Notes under the pieces: generated by a model
Database searches by the model: none
What the model was told of the DNA's origin: nothing
Seen by the model: only the letters and a program-made list of their open reading frames with translations
Origin: Altericroceibacterium spongiae
GTDB lineage: Bacteria > Pseudomonadota > Alphaproteobacteria > Sphingomonadales > Sphingomonadaceae
NCBI RefSeq assembly: GCF_003610805.1
Contig: NZ_RAPF01000002.1
Coordinates: forward strand, 124,001-188,000
DNA length: 64,000 nt
Direction of reading: 5' to 3'
In this document: one piece after another, positions 33,771 to 43,662 of the stretch
Layout of the letters: every line of letters starts with the position of its first letter
Position numbering within the stretch: position 1 is the stretch's first letter
Translations under genes and position numbers: made by a program

Positions 33771-35360
33771 TTAATCGCCTGCATATTCACCGTCGGGATA
33801 GGCGATACCCAGCTGATCCAGATAGCTGTCATAACGGTCCGGATCGTAATAGAAGGGCTCCATTTTCGGCCGCATCCGGCTCATGAGATCTTCATTGAGA
33901 TGGATGGCCGGCATGTCTTCATCGGTTAGCACCGGATCGTAAGACTGCGCCTTGAGCTGGACATTCTGATAATAATCCTTGGCCTCGGTTACGAGACTGG
34001 GTGTGGTCAGAAGATCCAGCACGGTTAGCGCCACGGCTTTCGCACCGGCAACCGCGCCTTTATGCGCGATGGGCGTCGCCATCGCCATGGCCGCTGTCAC
34101 ATTATGGCCGATCGTGTTCGGAACATTGGACGGGTAGCGGATCGTGATGGTCGGCACTGCCCACATGATGTCGCCAATATCGTCGGACCCGCCGCCCATG
34201 GGCGGCTTGTCATCGGGCATACCCAATTCGCCGACTTCGGTGGCCAATGGTTCCAGCTCAAAACCATTGGTTTCCTGTATCCGCTTGGCAAAAGCCTGAT
34301 CGGCAGCGGACCATTGGGGCATGCCGACTTTCTGAATATTGGCATAGGCTGCTTCGGCGAGGGGTTTATTGGCCCATTGCGGCGCGGCATAGCCGAGCGT
34401 GCGTTTGGTCACCGTCGTGCCGGTGGCTTTGGCGGCTGCTTCGGCAATGGTATTGCCGGTTTCATAAAGTGTACGAATACCTTCGAACGTATAGTCACGG
34501 AAATAATACCAGACGGCAGCCTCGCCCGGCACGATATTGGGCTGCCCGCCGCCATTGGTGATGACATAATGTGACCGCTGGGTGAGCGGCAGATGTTCAC
34601 GCCGGAAATTCCAGGCGATATCCATCAGTTCGACCCCGTCCAGCGCGCTGCGGCCATCCCATGGAGCACCGGCACCATGGGCGGTTTTGCCGTGGAAGGT
34701 GTATTCCACCGAGACCATGCCGTTGCCCTTGCCTTGTCCCCATGCGGTGGAGAAATCCTTGGAAACATGGGCGAAGATCGAGGCATCGACACCGTCGAAC
34801 ATGCCTTCGCGTACGAAGTAGGCCTTGGTTGCCAGCAGCTCCTCGGCAATGCCGGGCCAGATCATCAGCGTACCGTCAATGCCTTCATCCTTCATGACCT
34901 GCTGCACGGACAAGGCTGCGGCGACCATCGCCGGAATCCCTGAATTATGGCCTTCGCCATGGCCGGGGGCACCTTTCACCAGCGGTTCGATCTCGCCGAT
35001 GCCGGGCACCTGACTAAGGCCGAGCAAACCGTCCACATCGCTGCCCAGCGCAATTTTCGGACCGCCGGAACCGTGGCTCCATGTCGCAGTCCATGCCGAG
35101 GGAATGCCAGCGGAGCCTTTCTCGATCGTAAAGCCGTTTTCTTCCAGAATTCCCGTGACGTAATCGGCCGTTTTGAATTCCTGAAAGCCCGGCTCGGCGA
35201 AGCTGAAGATGGAATCGACCATTTCCTGCACCAGCTTGGCGCGGGCATCGACCCCTTCGATGACTTCCTGCTCCTGTGCCGGTGTCGGTTCGGCGAAGGC
35301 GACACCTGGAAGTGTCGCCCCGCACAGCAGAAGGGCCAGGCCCAGACTGCGCTTTGTCAT
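33771..35360 (-). CDS. M20 amidohydrolase, AbgB-like, exported (copy 1)
   Basis: 529 residues with signal peptide MTKRSLGLALLLCGATLPGV. The same motifs appear as in the next gene (GAPGHGEGHNSGIPAM, WPGIAEELLATKAYF, VEYTFHGKTAHGAGAPW). The two proteins align over their whole length with long identical stretches, so they are a tandem duplication. It follows the TonB-dependent receptor gene by 57 bases, so receptor and two hydrolases form one operon that imports and cleaves an N-acylated or peptide substrate (inference). Confidence 0.87.
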   Translation of the reverse strand: MTKRSLGLALLLCGATLPGVAFAEPTPAQEQEVIEGVDARAKLVQEMVDSIFSFAEPGFQEFKTADYVTGILEENGFTIEKGSAGIPSAWTATWSHGSGGPKIALGSDVDGLLGLSQVPGIGEIEPLVKGAPGHGEGHNSGIPAMVAAALSVQQVMKDEGIDGTLMIWPGIAEELLATKAYFVREGMFDGVDASIFAHVSKDFSTAWGQGKGNGMVSVEYTFHGKTAHGAGAPWDGRSALDGVELMDIAWNFRREHLPLTQRSHYVITNGGGQPNIVPGEAAVWYYFRDYTFEGIRTLYETGNTIAEAAAKATGTTVTKRTLGYAAPQWANKPLAEAAYANIQKVGMPQWSAADQAFAKRIQETNGFELEPLATEVGELGMPDDKPPMGGGSDDIGDIMWAVPTITIRYPSNVPNTIGHNVTAAMAMATPIAHKGAVAGAKAVALTVLDLLTTPSLVTEAKDYYQNVQLKAQSYDPVLTDEDMPAIHLNEDLMSRMRPKMEPFYYDPDRYDSYLDQLGIAYPDGEYAGD

Positions 35361-35417
35361 ATCCTCAAATCCCCTTTTTGCAGATTTTATGTACCCTTGA
35401 CGGTGCCCGCCGAAGCA

Positions 35418-38400
35418 TCAGTAACGCACCCTCAGACCCATCCGGAAAAAGCGTCCGAATGTGTCGTAAAGGCCACGATTTGTCTGCGGATAGGCTGCGG
35501 TATTGTTGCCCCCCGGACCGCCGCCGATCAGCACCGGATCCCGGTTGAACACGTTCTTGATCGACAGGAAGGCTTCCGCCGTGGTTGGCCCGGCGGGGAA
35601 TTTGTAGCTGAAATTGGCGTCCACATAGAATGTCCCGTCAATGTGATTGTCATCGATTGTACGGGCATCGGGTGTCGAGTCCGGGCAATTGCCGGAACAT
35701 TCGACATAATTGTTGCTATAGACGCCACTGCTGATTCCGCGGCCGACAATACTGGTGGTGAAACCGTCCACCGCATAGGTGGCGGACAGGCGATAGGTCC
35801 AGCTAGGCGTGCCGCCATAGGTGTTCACACCGGCTGAATCGTCGGGAACGCTTTGCCCGTCATCGGTTTCATTTTCGATATAATGCGAAGCGAGACCGCG
35901 CAGGCCCAGCTGACCCGGCCCGAGCGGCATGCGATAGCTCGCTTCGATATCCAGCCCGCTGACCTTCTGGCTGGAAAAGTTCATATAAGGCAGGTCGATC
36001 ACATCGATATCGCGATCCTGCCCGCTATCGTAACGCTGGCCATTGGCATACAGGATATTCTGGCATCGCTCCGTAATATTCTGTTCGAAACATTGCAGCA
36101 CCATCTGGTCGGCCGTGATGAAGCCGATAGCGTCTTTCAGATCGATCTTGAAATAGTCGACCGACATGTTGAGGCCGGGGACGAAGGTGGGTGTGAACAC
36201 CACACCCAGACCGAGCGTATCGGCTTTTTCGGGCTTCACACGGGGATTCCCGGTGAGATTCTGGACGAACTGGTCGGCCCGGTTGGGCAGATTGGGATTG
36301 GCAACCTGCGGCACATCGGCCGAATTGGTGCGGGCCGTGCCACTGGTGAAGAGTTCGAGCAGATTGCCCGCCCGAATATCGCGCGACAGTGTGCCGCGGA
36401 ATTTGATATCGGGAATGATCTGCCAGGTCAGGCCTGCTTTCCAGGTTTCGACCGTGCCCGATGTGCTGTAATCGGTCAGGCGGAATGCACCGTTGAAATC
36501 GGCCCCTTCGAATAGCGGGAAGACCGTTTCGATATAGGCTTCCTTGACGTTATAGGCGCCGCTTTCATCCTTGTAGTTCCCGTAAAGCCACCCGGTTTCA
36601 TAATTGATCGGGTCGATATCGGAATGCATCGATTCCTTGCGATATTCGCCTCCGATAGCGAGCGAAACCGGCCCGGCCCAGTTGGTGAACAGATTGTTCG
36701 TCGACAGATTGAAAGCCGTAATTTCCTGCTTGATATATTGTTTCCGTGAGGGAAGCAGTTCGAAGAGGTAGTCGAGCGCTTCATCGGTAGCCCCGCCGAC
36801 ACCGACACGGTTGAGCGGCACGCATCCGGGCAGATCGTTGCCGGGATCGCTGTCGATATTGACCCGGCAGACGACATTACCACTCCCGTCGTAAACCGCA
36901 TCCTGCATCGCAGCCATCCGCTGGTTCTGCCAGGTATTGATAAGCTGCTGATCGAGATCGGCTTTGCCGTATTGATAATAGGCGTCCCAGGTCAGGTCGA
37001 TGCCACCCAGGGTGAAGTCGCCTTCTGCACCGCCGAGATAGCGTTCCACCTTGCGGACATTATTGGAACCCGCCGCAGGAATGCCAGCATTGGATGTGCC
37101 GATGGTGATGGAATCGATATCGGTGCCATTGGCCGCATTGTAATCGACCACCATCTGGCGGAAGTTTTCCGGCAGGAAGGCATTGTCGAGCGCAATTGTG
37201 GTGGTGGAAGGCGTCTGCTGATAATAGCTGGTGCCTTCATAGCGATTCCAGCTTATCTGCCCGAACACTTCGAAAGCGGGCGAGAATTCATAGCTGGCCC
37301 GGCCGAACAGTCCGATCCGGTCTTCATCATTGGCCAGAGAATTGGAACCGTGGTGATAGGCGCTGGAATATTCATAATCGCCGCCGATCATCCACGGGCC
37401 GGTCACCTGGCCATAAGCGAGCTCGCCGAGTGTGGCCCGTCCGGTAGAAGGATCGATTCCGCCGAAATAGAGTCCGGAGAACGGGCCGGACGTGATGAGC
37501 CCGCCCGGTGCGCGCTGGCTTTCCCCCACATGCGCGCGGATCAGGCGTTCGGGTTCGCCATTGCCCGGGGCATAAGCGGGATTGTTGATCTGGAAGACGT
37601 AATTTTCATTCCAGTCGCGATCGATCGTATCGACGCCGTTCTGGGTGAAATATTCACCGCTGACCACGATATGGCCGCGTCCGTCGGCAAAATCGGTGCC
37701 GGCTGTGAGTTCGGCCTTGTGGTTCGGAATGTCGTCATAGGTCGTCATCCCATATTCGTAATTGGCCTTGATGCCTTTGAAATCGCGGTCGAGCACGAAG
37801 TTCACCACGCCGCCGACAGCATCCGAGCCATAGGCTGCGGACGCCCCGCCGGTTACCACTTCGACCCGTTCGATCAGGGCCTGCGGGAAGGTGTTAACGT
37901 CAACCAGACCGTCTGCCGATGACGTGACCGAGCGGCGTCCGTCGAGAAGCACCAACGTGCGGTTGCTGCCCAGAGAGCGCAGATTGAGTGCGTTGATCCC
38001 TGAATTGGAATTGGACAGGGCGCCCGAGTTGGAAACCTGTGTCTGACTGCCCACCACGGAAGGCAGGGTATTGACGAAGTCGGCAATATTGGCCGGTGCT
38101 TCGGTGTTGATCTCTTCACTGCTGATAACGCTGACCGGGGTTGGTGCGTCATAACCGTCACGCACAATGCGCGAGCCCGTGACGACAATATCGCCGTTCA
38201 GACTGTCATCGAAGGCCCCCATGCTTTCCGAAGCGCTTTGTTGCGCAGTCAGCACAGCGGCACCGGATGCGGCCGGTTCAGCCTCTGCGGCTGCGGCGGG
38301 TGCAGTCAGTGCAGGAAAAGCACCTGCAAGCAGAGCGATCGTTCCCGTGGTTTTCAGATATCCCCATTTGCTAAGAGTATTGGTAAAATGTCGACTGCGA

Positions 38401-38423
38401 CTCCAGTTCGTCTCGAATGCCAT
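35418..38423 (-). CDS. TonB-dependent receptor
   Basis: 1001 residues. An export signal (TIALLAGAFPALTAPAAAA) is followed by the TonB-box region and plug (DIVVTGSRIVRDGYDAPTPV, SVISSEEINTEAPANIADFV, LNLRSLGSNRTLVLLDGRRS, IERVEVVTGGASAAYGSDAV). The C-terminal beta-barrel ends RFFRMGLRVRY, a BAM-type terminal aromatic. It is of the large oar/peptide-or-sugar receptor type common in sphingomonads. Substrate is suggested by the downstream amidohydrolases and the neighbouring Lrp regulator: peptides or N-acyl amino acids. Confidence 0.92.
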   Translation of the reverse strand: MAFETNWSRSRHFTNTLSKWGYLKTTGTIALLAGAFPALTAPAAAAEAEPAASGAAVLTAQQSASESMGAFDDSLNGDIVVTGSRIVRDGYDAPTPVSVISSEEINTEAPANIADFVNTLPSVVGSQTQVSNSGALSNSNSGINALNLRSLGSNRTLVLLDGRRSVTSSADGLVDVNTFPQALIERVEVVTGGASAAYGSDAVGGVVNFVLDRDFKGIKANYEYGMTTYDDIPNHKAELTAGTDFADGRGHIVVSGEYFTQNGVDTIDRDWNENYVFQINNPAYAPGNGEPERLIRAHVGESQRAPGGLITSGPFSGLYFGGIDPSTGRATLGELAYGQVTGPWMIGGDYEYSSAYHHGSNSLANDEDRIGLFGRASYEFSPAFEVFGQISWNRYEGTSYYQQTPSTTTIALDNAFLPENFRQMVVDYNAANGTDIDSITIGTSNAGIPAAGSNNVRKVERYLGGAEGDFTLGGIDLTWDAYYQYGKADLDQQLINTWQNQRMAAMQDAVYDGSGNVVCRVNIDSDPGNDLPGCVPLNRVGVGGATDEALDYLFELLPSRKQYIKQEITAFNLSTNNLFTNWAGPVSLAIGGEYRKESMHSDIDPINYETGWLYGNYKDESGAYNVKEAYIETVFPLFEGADFNGAFRLTDYSTSGTVETWKAGLTWQIIPDIKFRGTLSRDIRAGNLLELFTSGTARTNSADVPQVANPNLPNRADQFVQNLTGNPRVKPEKADTLGLGVVFTPTFVPGLNMSVDYFKIDLKDAIGFITADQMVLQCFEQNITERCQNILYANGQRYDSGQDRDIDVIDLPYMNFSSQKVSGLDIEASYRMPLGPGQLGLRGLASHYIENETDDGQSVPDDSAGVNTYGGTPSWTYRLSATYAVDGFTTSIVGRGISSGVYSNNYVECSGNCPDSTPDARTIDDNHIDGTFYVDANFSYKFPAGPTTAEAFLSIKNVFNRDPVLIGGGPGGNNTAAYPQTNRGLYDTFGRFFRMGLRVRY

Positions 38424-38747
38424 TTTATTTGCCCCCTTTGGCTATGTTTTTGCCTTGGGCAGCTCTCCCGGTGTCATTTCTGACTTTTTTTGACACACCC
38501 CTGAGTTTAGTCAGCAGGCTGGCGGGAGCAGGGTTATTCTTGTCCGGCAAACGGGCCGGTTGCTCTCCATTTCAGCCTGCCGTCAGATTAGCGCAATTTG
38601 CGCGTCGGTTTCCGGGAAGTTCACCAAGCTTTTTCTGTGTTTGGACACAAAATCAGCAAAGAAACCGTAAAATGAGCAAGAATCGTTCACAGAAGGTCCG
38701 GCTCGCGTTTGCATTTGATTCGCAAACCGGTTTCGAGATGTGGCTTT
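38424..38747. promoter_or_regulatory. Intergenic region before the TonB receptor
   Basis: 324 bp without a convincing gene. It should hold the receptor operon promoter. Near the Lrp gene end, GTTTGC (38707-38712) and GCAAAC (38722-38727) form an inverted repeat with a 9-base AT-rich spacer, of the size bound by Lrp/AsnC dimers. T-rich blocks near 38475-38485 are also present. Nothing else is recognised. Confidence 0.4.
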
Positions 38748-39236
38748 CTATCGGTGAAAGGCGACTGGAGGGGATTGTTTCTGTGAGACCGTGCGCATCA
38801 CGAAGCTGCTTCTGATCTTTGCAACATGCGGCAAATTGGACAATTCCTGCCGATAGACACGGTCGTAATCCGCAAAAGAGCGCACGTGAATAATCATCAG
38901 GAAATCGATATCTCCCGAGATAAAGCTGCAATAGGACATAGAAGGACAGCGGGTTACGGCCTCTTCGAATTCCACCAGCTTGTGCTCGGCTTGTGAGGCC
39001 AGCTCGATCATGACCAGAACGCTGATACCCAGGCCAAGCTGAAGCAGGTCTATTCCAGCACTGTATCCGGCAATAAGCCCTTGTTCTTCAAGTATTTTTC
39101 GTCTTCTTGCGACGGCCGTGCTCGACAGATGAACGCGTTCCCCCAAGGCGACGTCGGAAATCCGGCCGTCGAGATCGAGTTCTCTCAGGATGCGATAATC
39201 AATTGGATCGAGTGCGGCTTTGAAGGATTCTTCCAT
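38748..39236 (-). CDS. Lrp/AsnC-family transcriptional regulator
   Basis: 162 residues from ATG 39236. The N-terminal helix-turn-helix is LDPIDYRILRELDLDGRISD, LGERVHLSSTAVARRRKILE; the C-terminal RAM ligand-binding domain follows (GLGISVLVMIELASQAEHKL, SYCSFISGDIDFLMIIHVRS). Such proteins sense amino acids. It lies between the receptor-amidohydrolase operon and the divergent secreted protease, so it probably controls both in response to amino acid supply. Confidence 0.9.
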   Translation of the reverse strand: MEESFKAALDPIDYRILRELDLDGRISDVALGERVHLSSTAVARRRKILEEQGLIAGYSAGIDLLQLGLGISVLVMIELASQAEHKLVEFEEAVTRCPSMSYCSFISGDIDFLMIIHVRSFADYDRVYRQELSNLPHVAKIRSSFVMRTVSQKQSPPVAFHR

Positions 39237-39373
39237 AGATGCCCCCAGGAATGATAAAAAACAAAGCTTCCATTGCCAATTTTGTAAAAGATCGATCAAA
39301 TCCGCAAGCCACTTTCTGCTAATAATGTATGCAGAAAGTGATTGGGACTCGGTTTAGGTATGAAAGGGGCTTC

Positions 39374-41785
39374 ATGACCAGTTTTGGAAAACGCATTCTG
39401 TGCGCGGCATTGGCCGGCGCAGCTTTCCAGATGTCATCACCTGCATGGGCACAGAGTATTTCGCCGGATGGGGCGCTGCTGCCGGTGAAGGTGGATCAGC
39501 AGGAAGGGCAGATCCTGCTGACGCTGTCGAAATCCGATGAAACAGGGGATTACGGCACTTATCTTTATACGACCTCCCTGCGGACGGGTATGGGGTCAGC
39601 CCAGTTGTGGCTCGATCACGGCATGTTCGGCCCGACACAGCTTTTGAGCTTCCGGCGCCATGGGAACAAGATTGCGGCAACCTTCGAAAATCCCCGTTTC
39701 AAGGCGACGGGCGATGCAGGTGTGACGCGGGGCGGAGAAGAAAGTTTCCCGGTCAGCATTGCCTGGATGGGCCCGATCGTATCGGAGAATGGTGACAATG
39801 TCGTGATCGATATCGCGCCCTTCCTGACACAGGATTCCATCGGCATTTCCGATAGTCTCAACCGGCAGGCCGATGGCAAGGATTATCGCTACGTTCCCGG
39901 ACGGAGCATGGCGAAGCTGGATTCGGTCAAGGTCTTTCCGAAAAATATCGAGATGGATTCGATCGAAACATTCGCTTCCGACAAGCCGGGCAGCGAAGTC
40001 AGCCTGATCGCGCCCGATCCCAAATCCTTGTCGTTCGAAGTGCATCATTCTTTCGTGCAGTTACCCGAGCCGGGTTATACGCCGCGCAAATTCGATGTTC
40101 GTTCCGCCGCCAACGGCAAGCAGGTGTTCGATTTCGGCGTCCCGCTCGATACCAATATCGTGCATGATTTCGCACTGCGCTTCCGGGTGGACAAGACCGA
40201 TCCCACCGCTGCGCGTTCTCCGGTGAAGAAACCGATTGTCTTTTATATCGACAATGCTGCGCCCGAACCGATCCGTTCGGCGCTGAAGCGCGGGGTCGGC
40301 TGGTGGTCCGACGCTTTCGATGCCGCCGGACTGATTGGCGGTTTTCAGGTCAAGATTCTGCCCGAAGATGCCGATCCGCTCGATATCCGCTACAATATGG
40401 TCAACTGGGGCAACCGGATGACGCGCAGCTGGTCCTATGGCCAGACCGTGACCGACCCGCGAACGGGTGAAATCATCAAGGGTGCAGTTGTGCTGGGCGC
40501 GTTGCGTGTGCGGCAGGACATGACCATTTTCGAAGCGCTGGTCGGCGCCGATGAAACCGATAGCGGAAGCCCGAACGATCCCGTCAAGGCATCGCTGGCG
40601 CGGATCAGCCAGCTCGGGGCGCATGAAGTGGGACATTCGCTCGGCTTCATGCACAATTTCGCGGCGAGCACGCAGGACAGGGCATCGGTGATGGATTATC
40701 CCGGCCCCTTCATAAAGCTCACCAATGGCAAGATCGACATCTCCGATGCCTATGATGTGGGAATCGGGGAATGGGATAAATTCGCTATCGACTGGCTTTA
40801 TGGCCAGCCTGCACCAGGTGTCGATCCCGATGCGGCTGCCGCGGCCAAGGCACTGGCAGCGCAGAAGGCGGGGATGCGTTTCGCCACCGATATTGACGGT
40901 CGCTCACCCGACGGACCGAGCCCCTGGGCCAGCATGTGGGATAACGGCCCCGATCCGGCGGCGGAACTCAACCGCCTGATGAAAGTGCGGGCGGTCGCGA
41001 TTGCGAATTTCGGGCCGCAAGTGCTGCATGACGGCGAACCGATGGCCGATTTGCGGCGCAAATTCGTGCCGGTCTGGCTGCTACACCGTTATCAGGTGGA
41101 CGCGGCGGCCAAGCTGATCGGGGGTATGGATGTCGCTTATACCGTGGCGGGAGATGGTCAGCCGGCGGCGAGCCCCGTACCTGCAACTCAGCAGCGCGCC
41201 GCGCTCGATGCACTGCTCGCCACGCTGACACCCGAAGCGCTGAGCGTGCCGGACGATCTTATCGGGACATTGTCCGCCGGAATCAACGGGCCGCGCAATA
41301 TCCAGTTCGACAGGGAAGTTTTCGCCAATGCCGGCTCGGCGGTGTTCGATCCGCTGGTCGCTACCGATATTGCGGCGCAGATCCCGCTCGATACATTGCT
41401 GGCGCCCACACGCCTTACCCGCGTCTACGAACAGTCCCTGCGCGATTCCTCGCAGCTCGGGCTCGATACTCTGGTGGACAGGCTGGTTGCCACGGCGATG
41501 GAGAATGCCAGCGATCCGGCCGGACGGCGGATTGCCTATCGCACCTTCATGACCATGGCGCGCAATGCCCGGATGCCGGAAATGGCCCCTGAAGTGGCGG
41601 CGATCCTGTCGGACCGTCTGCAACAGGCCTCCGCTACTCTGGCCAAGGCTTCGGGATCGGGGATGGATGCGGCATGGCGGCGCCATATGGCGCAGATCCT
41701 GAGTAATCCGGCCCTGCTGCAAAAGGAACTGACCGATACCAGCCGGGCTCCGGCCATTCCGCCAGGCATGCCGATCGGCGGCTGA
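39374..41785 (+). CDS. Secreted zinc metalloprotease (DUF5117/DUF5118 type)
   Basis: 803 residues from ATG 39374, with signal peptide ILCAALAGAAFQMSSPAWAQ. The zinc site is HEVGHSLGFMHNF (HExxHxxxxxH) in the middle of the chain, preceded by the family stretch RYNMVNWGNRMTRSWSYGQT and followed by SVMDYPGPF. The flanking N- and C-terminal regions match the DUF5117/DUF5118 family of exported metzincin-like proteases. It probably degrades extracellular or periplasmic protein to feed the nearby receptor and amidohydrolases. Divergent from the Lrp gene. Confidence 0.85.
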   Translation: MTSFGKRILCAALAGAAFQMSSPAWAQSISPDGALLPVKVDQQEGQILLTLSKSDETGDYGTYLYTTSLRTGMGSAQLWLDHGMFGPTQLLSFRRHGNKIAATFENPRFKATGDAGVTRGGEESFPVSIAWMGPIVSENGDNVVIDIAPFLTQDSIGISDSLNRQADGKDYRYVPGRSMAKLDSVKVFPKNIEMDSIETFASDKPGSEVSLIAPDPKSLSFEVHHSFVQLPEPGYTPRKFDVRSAANGKQVFDFGVPLDTNIVHDFALRFRVDKTDPTAARSPVKKPIVFYIDNAAPEPIRSALKRGVGWWSDAFDAAGLIGGFQVKILPEDADPLDIRYNMVNWGNRMTRSWSYGQTVTDPRTGEIIKGAVVLGALRVRQDMTIFEALVGADETDSGSPNDPVKASLARISQLGAHEVGHSLGFMHNFAASTQDRASVMDYPGPFIKLTNGKIDISDAYDVGIGEWDKFAIDWLYGQPAPGVDPDAAAAAKALAAQKAGMRFATDIDGRSPDGPSPWASMWDNGPDPAAELNRLMKVRAVAIANFGPQVLHDGEPMADLRRKFVPVWLLHRYQVDAAAKLIGGMDVAYTVAGDGQPAASPVPATQQRAALDALLATLTPEALSVPDDLIGTLSAGINGPRNIQFDREVFANAGSAVFDPLVATDIAAQIPLDTLLAPTRLTRVYEQSLRDSSQLGLDTLVDRLVATAMENASDPAGRRIAYRTFMTMARNARMPEMAPEVAAILSDRLQQASATLAKASGSGMDAAWRRHMAQILSNPALLQKELTDTSRAPAIPPGMPIGG

Positions 41786-41987
41786 GGCACGGTAAACGAT
41801 CGGGATTGCCCGGTGTGGCATGCGGCACGGATCTCTTTGTCGGGCTGCACCGGGAAATCCCCCGCAAAATTCACAGGATGACAGGGCAGGCTGCCTGTTC
41901 CCTGCAAAGGGGAGCGGCGGGTCACGGGTGAAGTGCGTCTTCCCGGGGCACCTGCCATGCCGAAGATGAGTGATTGGAGACAGGGAC

Positions 41988-43208
41988 ATGGCGCATATCC
42001 TCGTCCTCGGGGCAGGCATTACCGGTGTAACAACTGCTTATGCGCTGCTGGAGCGCGGGCACGACGTCACGGTGGTGGAGAAACATCGCTATCCTGCGAT
42101 GGAAACCTCCTTCGCCAATGGCGGTCAGCTTTCGGCCAGCAATGCCGAAGTATGGAATAACTGGAGCACAATTCTGAAAGGGCTCAAATGGATGCTGCGG
42201 CGCGATGCGCCTCTGCTCATCAATCTGCGGCCCAATTATCATAAATATAGCTGGATGGCCGAATTCTGCGGGCAGATCCTGCATTACCGGCCTAATACGG
42301 TCGAAACGACGCGGCTGGCCATCGCGGCGCGCGACCATCTGTTTCATATGGCCGAGTGCGAGAATATCGATTTCGACCTCGAACGGCGCGGCATTCTCCA
42401 TCTCTATTATGACGATGCTTCGCTCAGGAAAGCAGCCGAATCCAACAAGCTGCTGGCCGAAGGGGGGCTGGAACGCTATCAGGTCAGCCCGGAAGAAATG
42501 CACTCTATAGAGCCGGCCCTGCATGGCGATTTTGCAGGCGGTTTCTTCACCCCGTCCGATTGTACGGGCGACATTCACAAATTCACCAGCGGTCTGGCCC
42601 GGGCCTGCGAAAAGCGCGGTGCGCGGTTTTTGTTCAACGCGCCGGTCAGCGGCATTTCGGCGACCGAAGAGGAGGTCAGTCTGCGTCTTGTCTCGCAACC
42701 GCAGGACCCGATCCGTGCCGATGCACTGGTGATCTGTGCGGGTGTGGCCAGCCGTCATTTCGCGGCCATGCTGGGCGACCGGATCAATATCTATCCCGTG
42801 AAAGGTTATTCGATCACGGTCAATCTGGAGGAAGAGCAAAGCAGGCAGGCCGCGCCGACCGTCAGCCTGCTGGACGAGGATGCCAAGATCGTTACCAGCC
42901 GGTTAGGGGGCGAGCGCTTTCGGGTGGCGGGAACCGCTGAATTCAACGGCGTCAACAAGGACATCCGGGCCGATCGTATCGCTCCCCTCCTGCGCTGGTG
43001 CGAAAGGCTGTTCCCCGATATGTGTACGCGTTCGGTGGTTCCCTGGGCGGGTTTGCGCCCGATGACGCCCAGCATGTTGCCGCGCGTCGGCCCCGGCAAG
43101 CGACCGCATATTTTCTATAATACCGGCCATGGCCATCTCGGCTGGACATTGTCCGCCGCCACTGCTCAGCTTGTCGCCGAGCAGGTTCATAATCAGACCA
43201 GTCACTGA
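41988..43208 (+). CDS. dadA: D-amino acid dehydrogenase (DadA-type)
   Basis: 406 residues from ATG 41988. The FAD fold is HILVLGAGITGVTTAYALLE, then TVVEKHRYPAMETSFANGGQ, the DadA signature, and near the end WAGLRPMTPSMLPRVG...NTGHGHLGWTLSAATAQLV. It oxidises D-amino acids at the membrane to 2-oxo acids and ammonia, passing electrons to quinone. It starts a plus-strand operon with the HbpS-like and malate synthase genes (20 and 5 bases apart). A specialised substrate such as D-Ala or another D-residue cannot be told. Confidence 0.85.
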   Translation: MAHILVLGAGITGVTTAYALLERGHDVTVVEKHRYPAMETSFANGGQLSASNAEVWNNWSTILKGLKWMLRRDAPLLINLRPNYHKYSWMAEFCGQILHYRPNTVETTRLAIAARDHLFHMAECENIDFDLERRGILHLYYDDASLRKAAESNKLLAEGGLERYQVSPEEMHSIEPALHGDFAGGFFTPSDCTGDIHKFTSGLARACEKRGARFLFNAPVSGISATEEEVSLRLVSQPQDPIRADALVICAGVASRHFAAMLGDRINIYPVKGYSITVNLEEEQSRQAAPTVSLLDEDAKIVTSRLGGERFRVAGTAEFNGVNKDIRADRIAPLLRWCERLFPDMCTRSVVPWAGLRPMTPSMLPRVGPGKRPHIFYNTGHGHLGWTLSAATAQLVAEQVHNQTSH

Positions 43209-43228
43209 TCGCCGAAAGGATTCTTTTC

Positions 43229-43657
43229 ATGTCACGACTGACACTTGCCCAAGCCAACACGATCATTGCAGCGGCTCTGGAACGCGGCGCCGAAATAGGG
43301 CTTAAACCCCTGAGTGTGGCGGTGCTCGATCCGGGTGGCCATCTGATCGCCTTTCAGCGGCAGGATGGCGCTTCCACTCTGCGGCCCGAAATCGCCACCG
43401 CCAAGGCGGCCGGAGCGTTGGGGCTGGGCGTATCGAGCCGGACCATCGGGGAAATGGCGGCGGATCGTCCTTCCTTTATCGGTTCCCTCGGGCCGATTTC
43501 ACCCAAAGGTGTGCTGCCCGCCGCCGGTGGGGTCATCATCGTCGATGGGGAAGGTCTGCCGATCGGGGCGGTCGGTATTACCGGCGATACGTCCGATAAT
43601 GACGAAGACTGCGCGCTTGCGGGTATCGCTGCGGCCGGGCTGACGCCGCAGGAGTGA
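43229..43657 (+). CDS. HbpS/GlcG-like protein
   Basis: 142 residues: [40 protein letters not shown], and [20 protein letters not shown] with [18 protein letters not shown]. This is the small PF03928 domain found in GlcG of glycolate operons and in haem-binding HbpS. Its role is poorly known; the usual link to glcB is kept here, as the next gene is malate synthase G. Confidence 0.88.
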   Translation: MSRLTLAQANTIIAAALERGAEIGLKPLSVAVLDPGGHLIAFQRQDGASTLRPEIATAKAAGALGLGVSSRTIGEMAADRPSFIGSLGPISPKGVLPAAGGVIIVDGEGLPIGAVGITGDTSDNDEDCALAGIAAAGLTPQE

Positions 43658-43662
43658 ATGCA

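Noticed and set aside
33710-33832. A 41-residue N-terminal extension of the second amidohydrolase.
   Set aside because: It would overlap the first copy's end and hide a perfect signal peptide starting at 33709.
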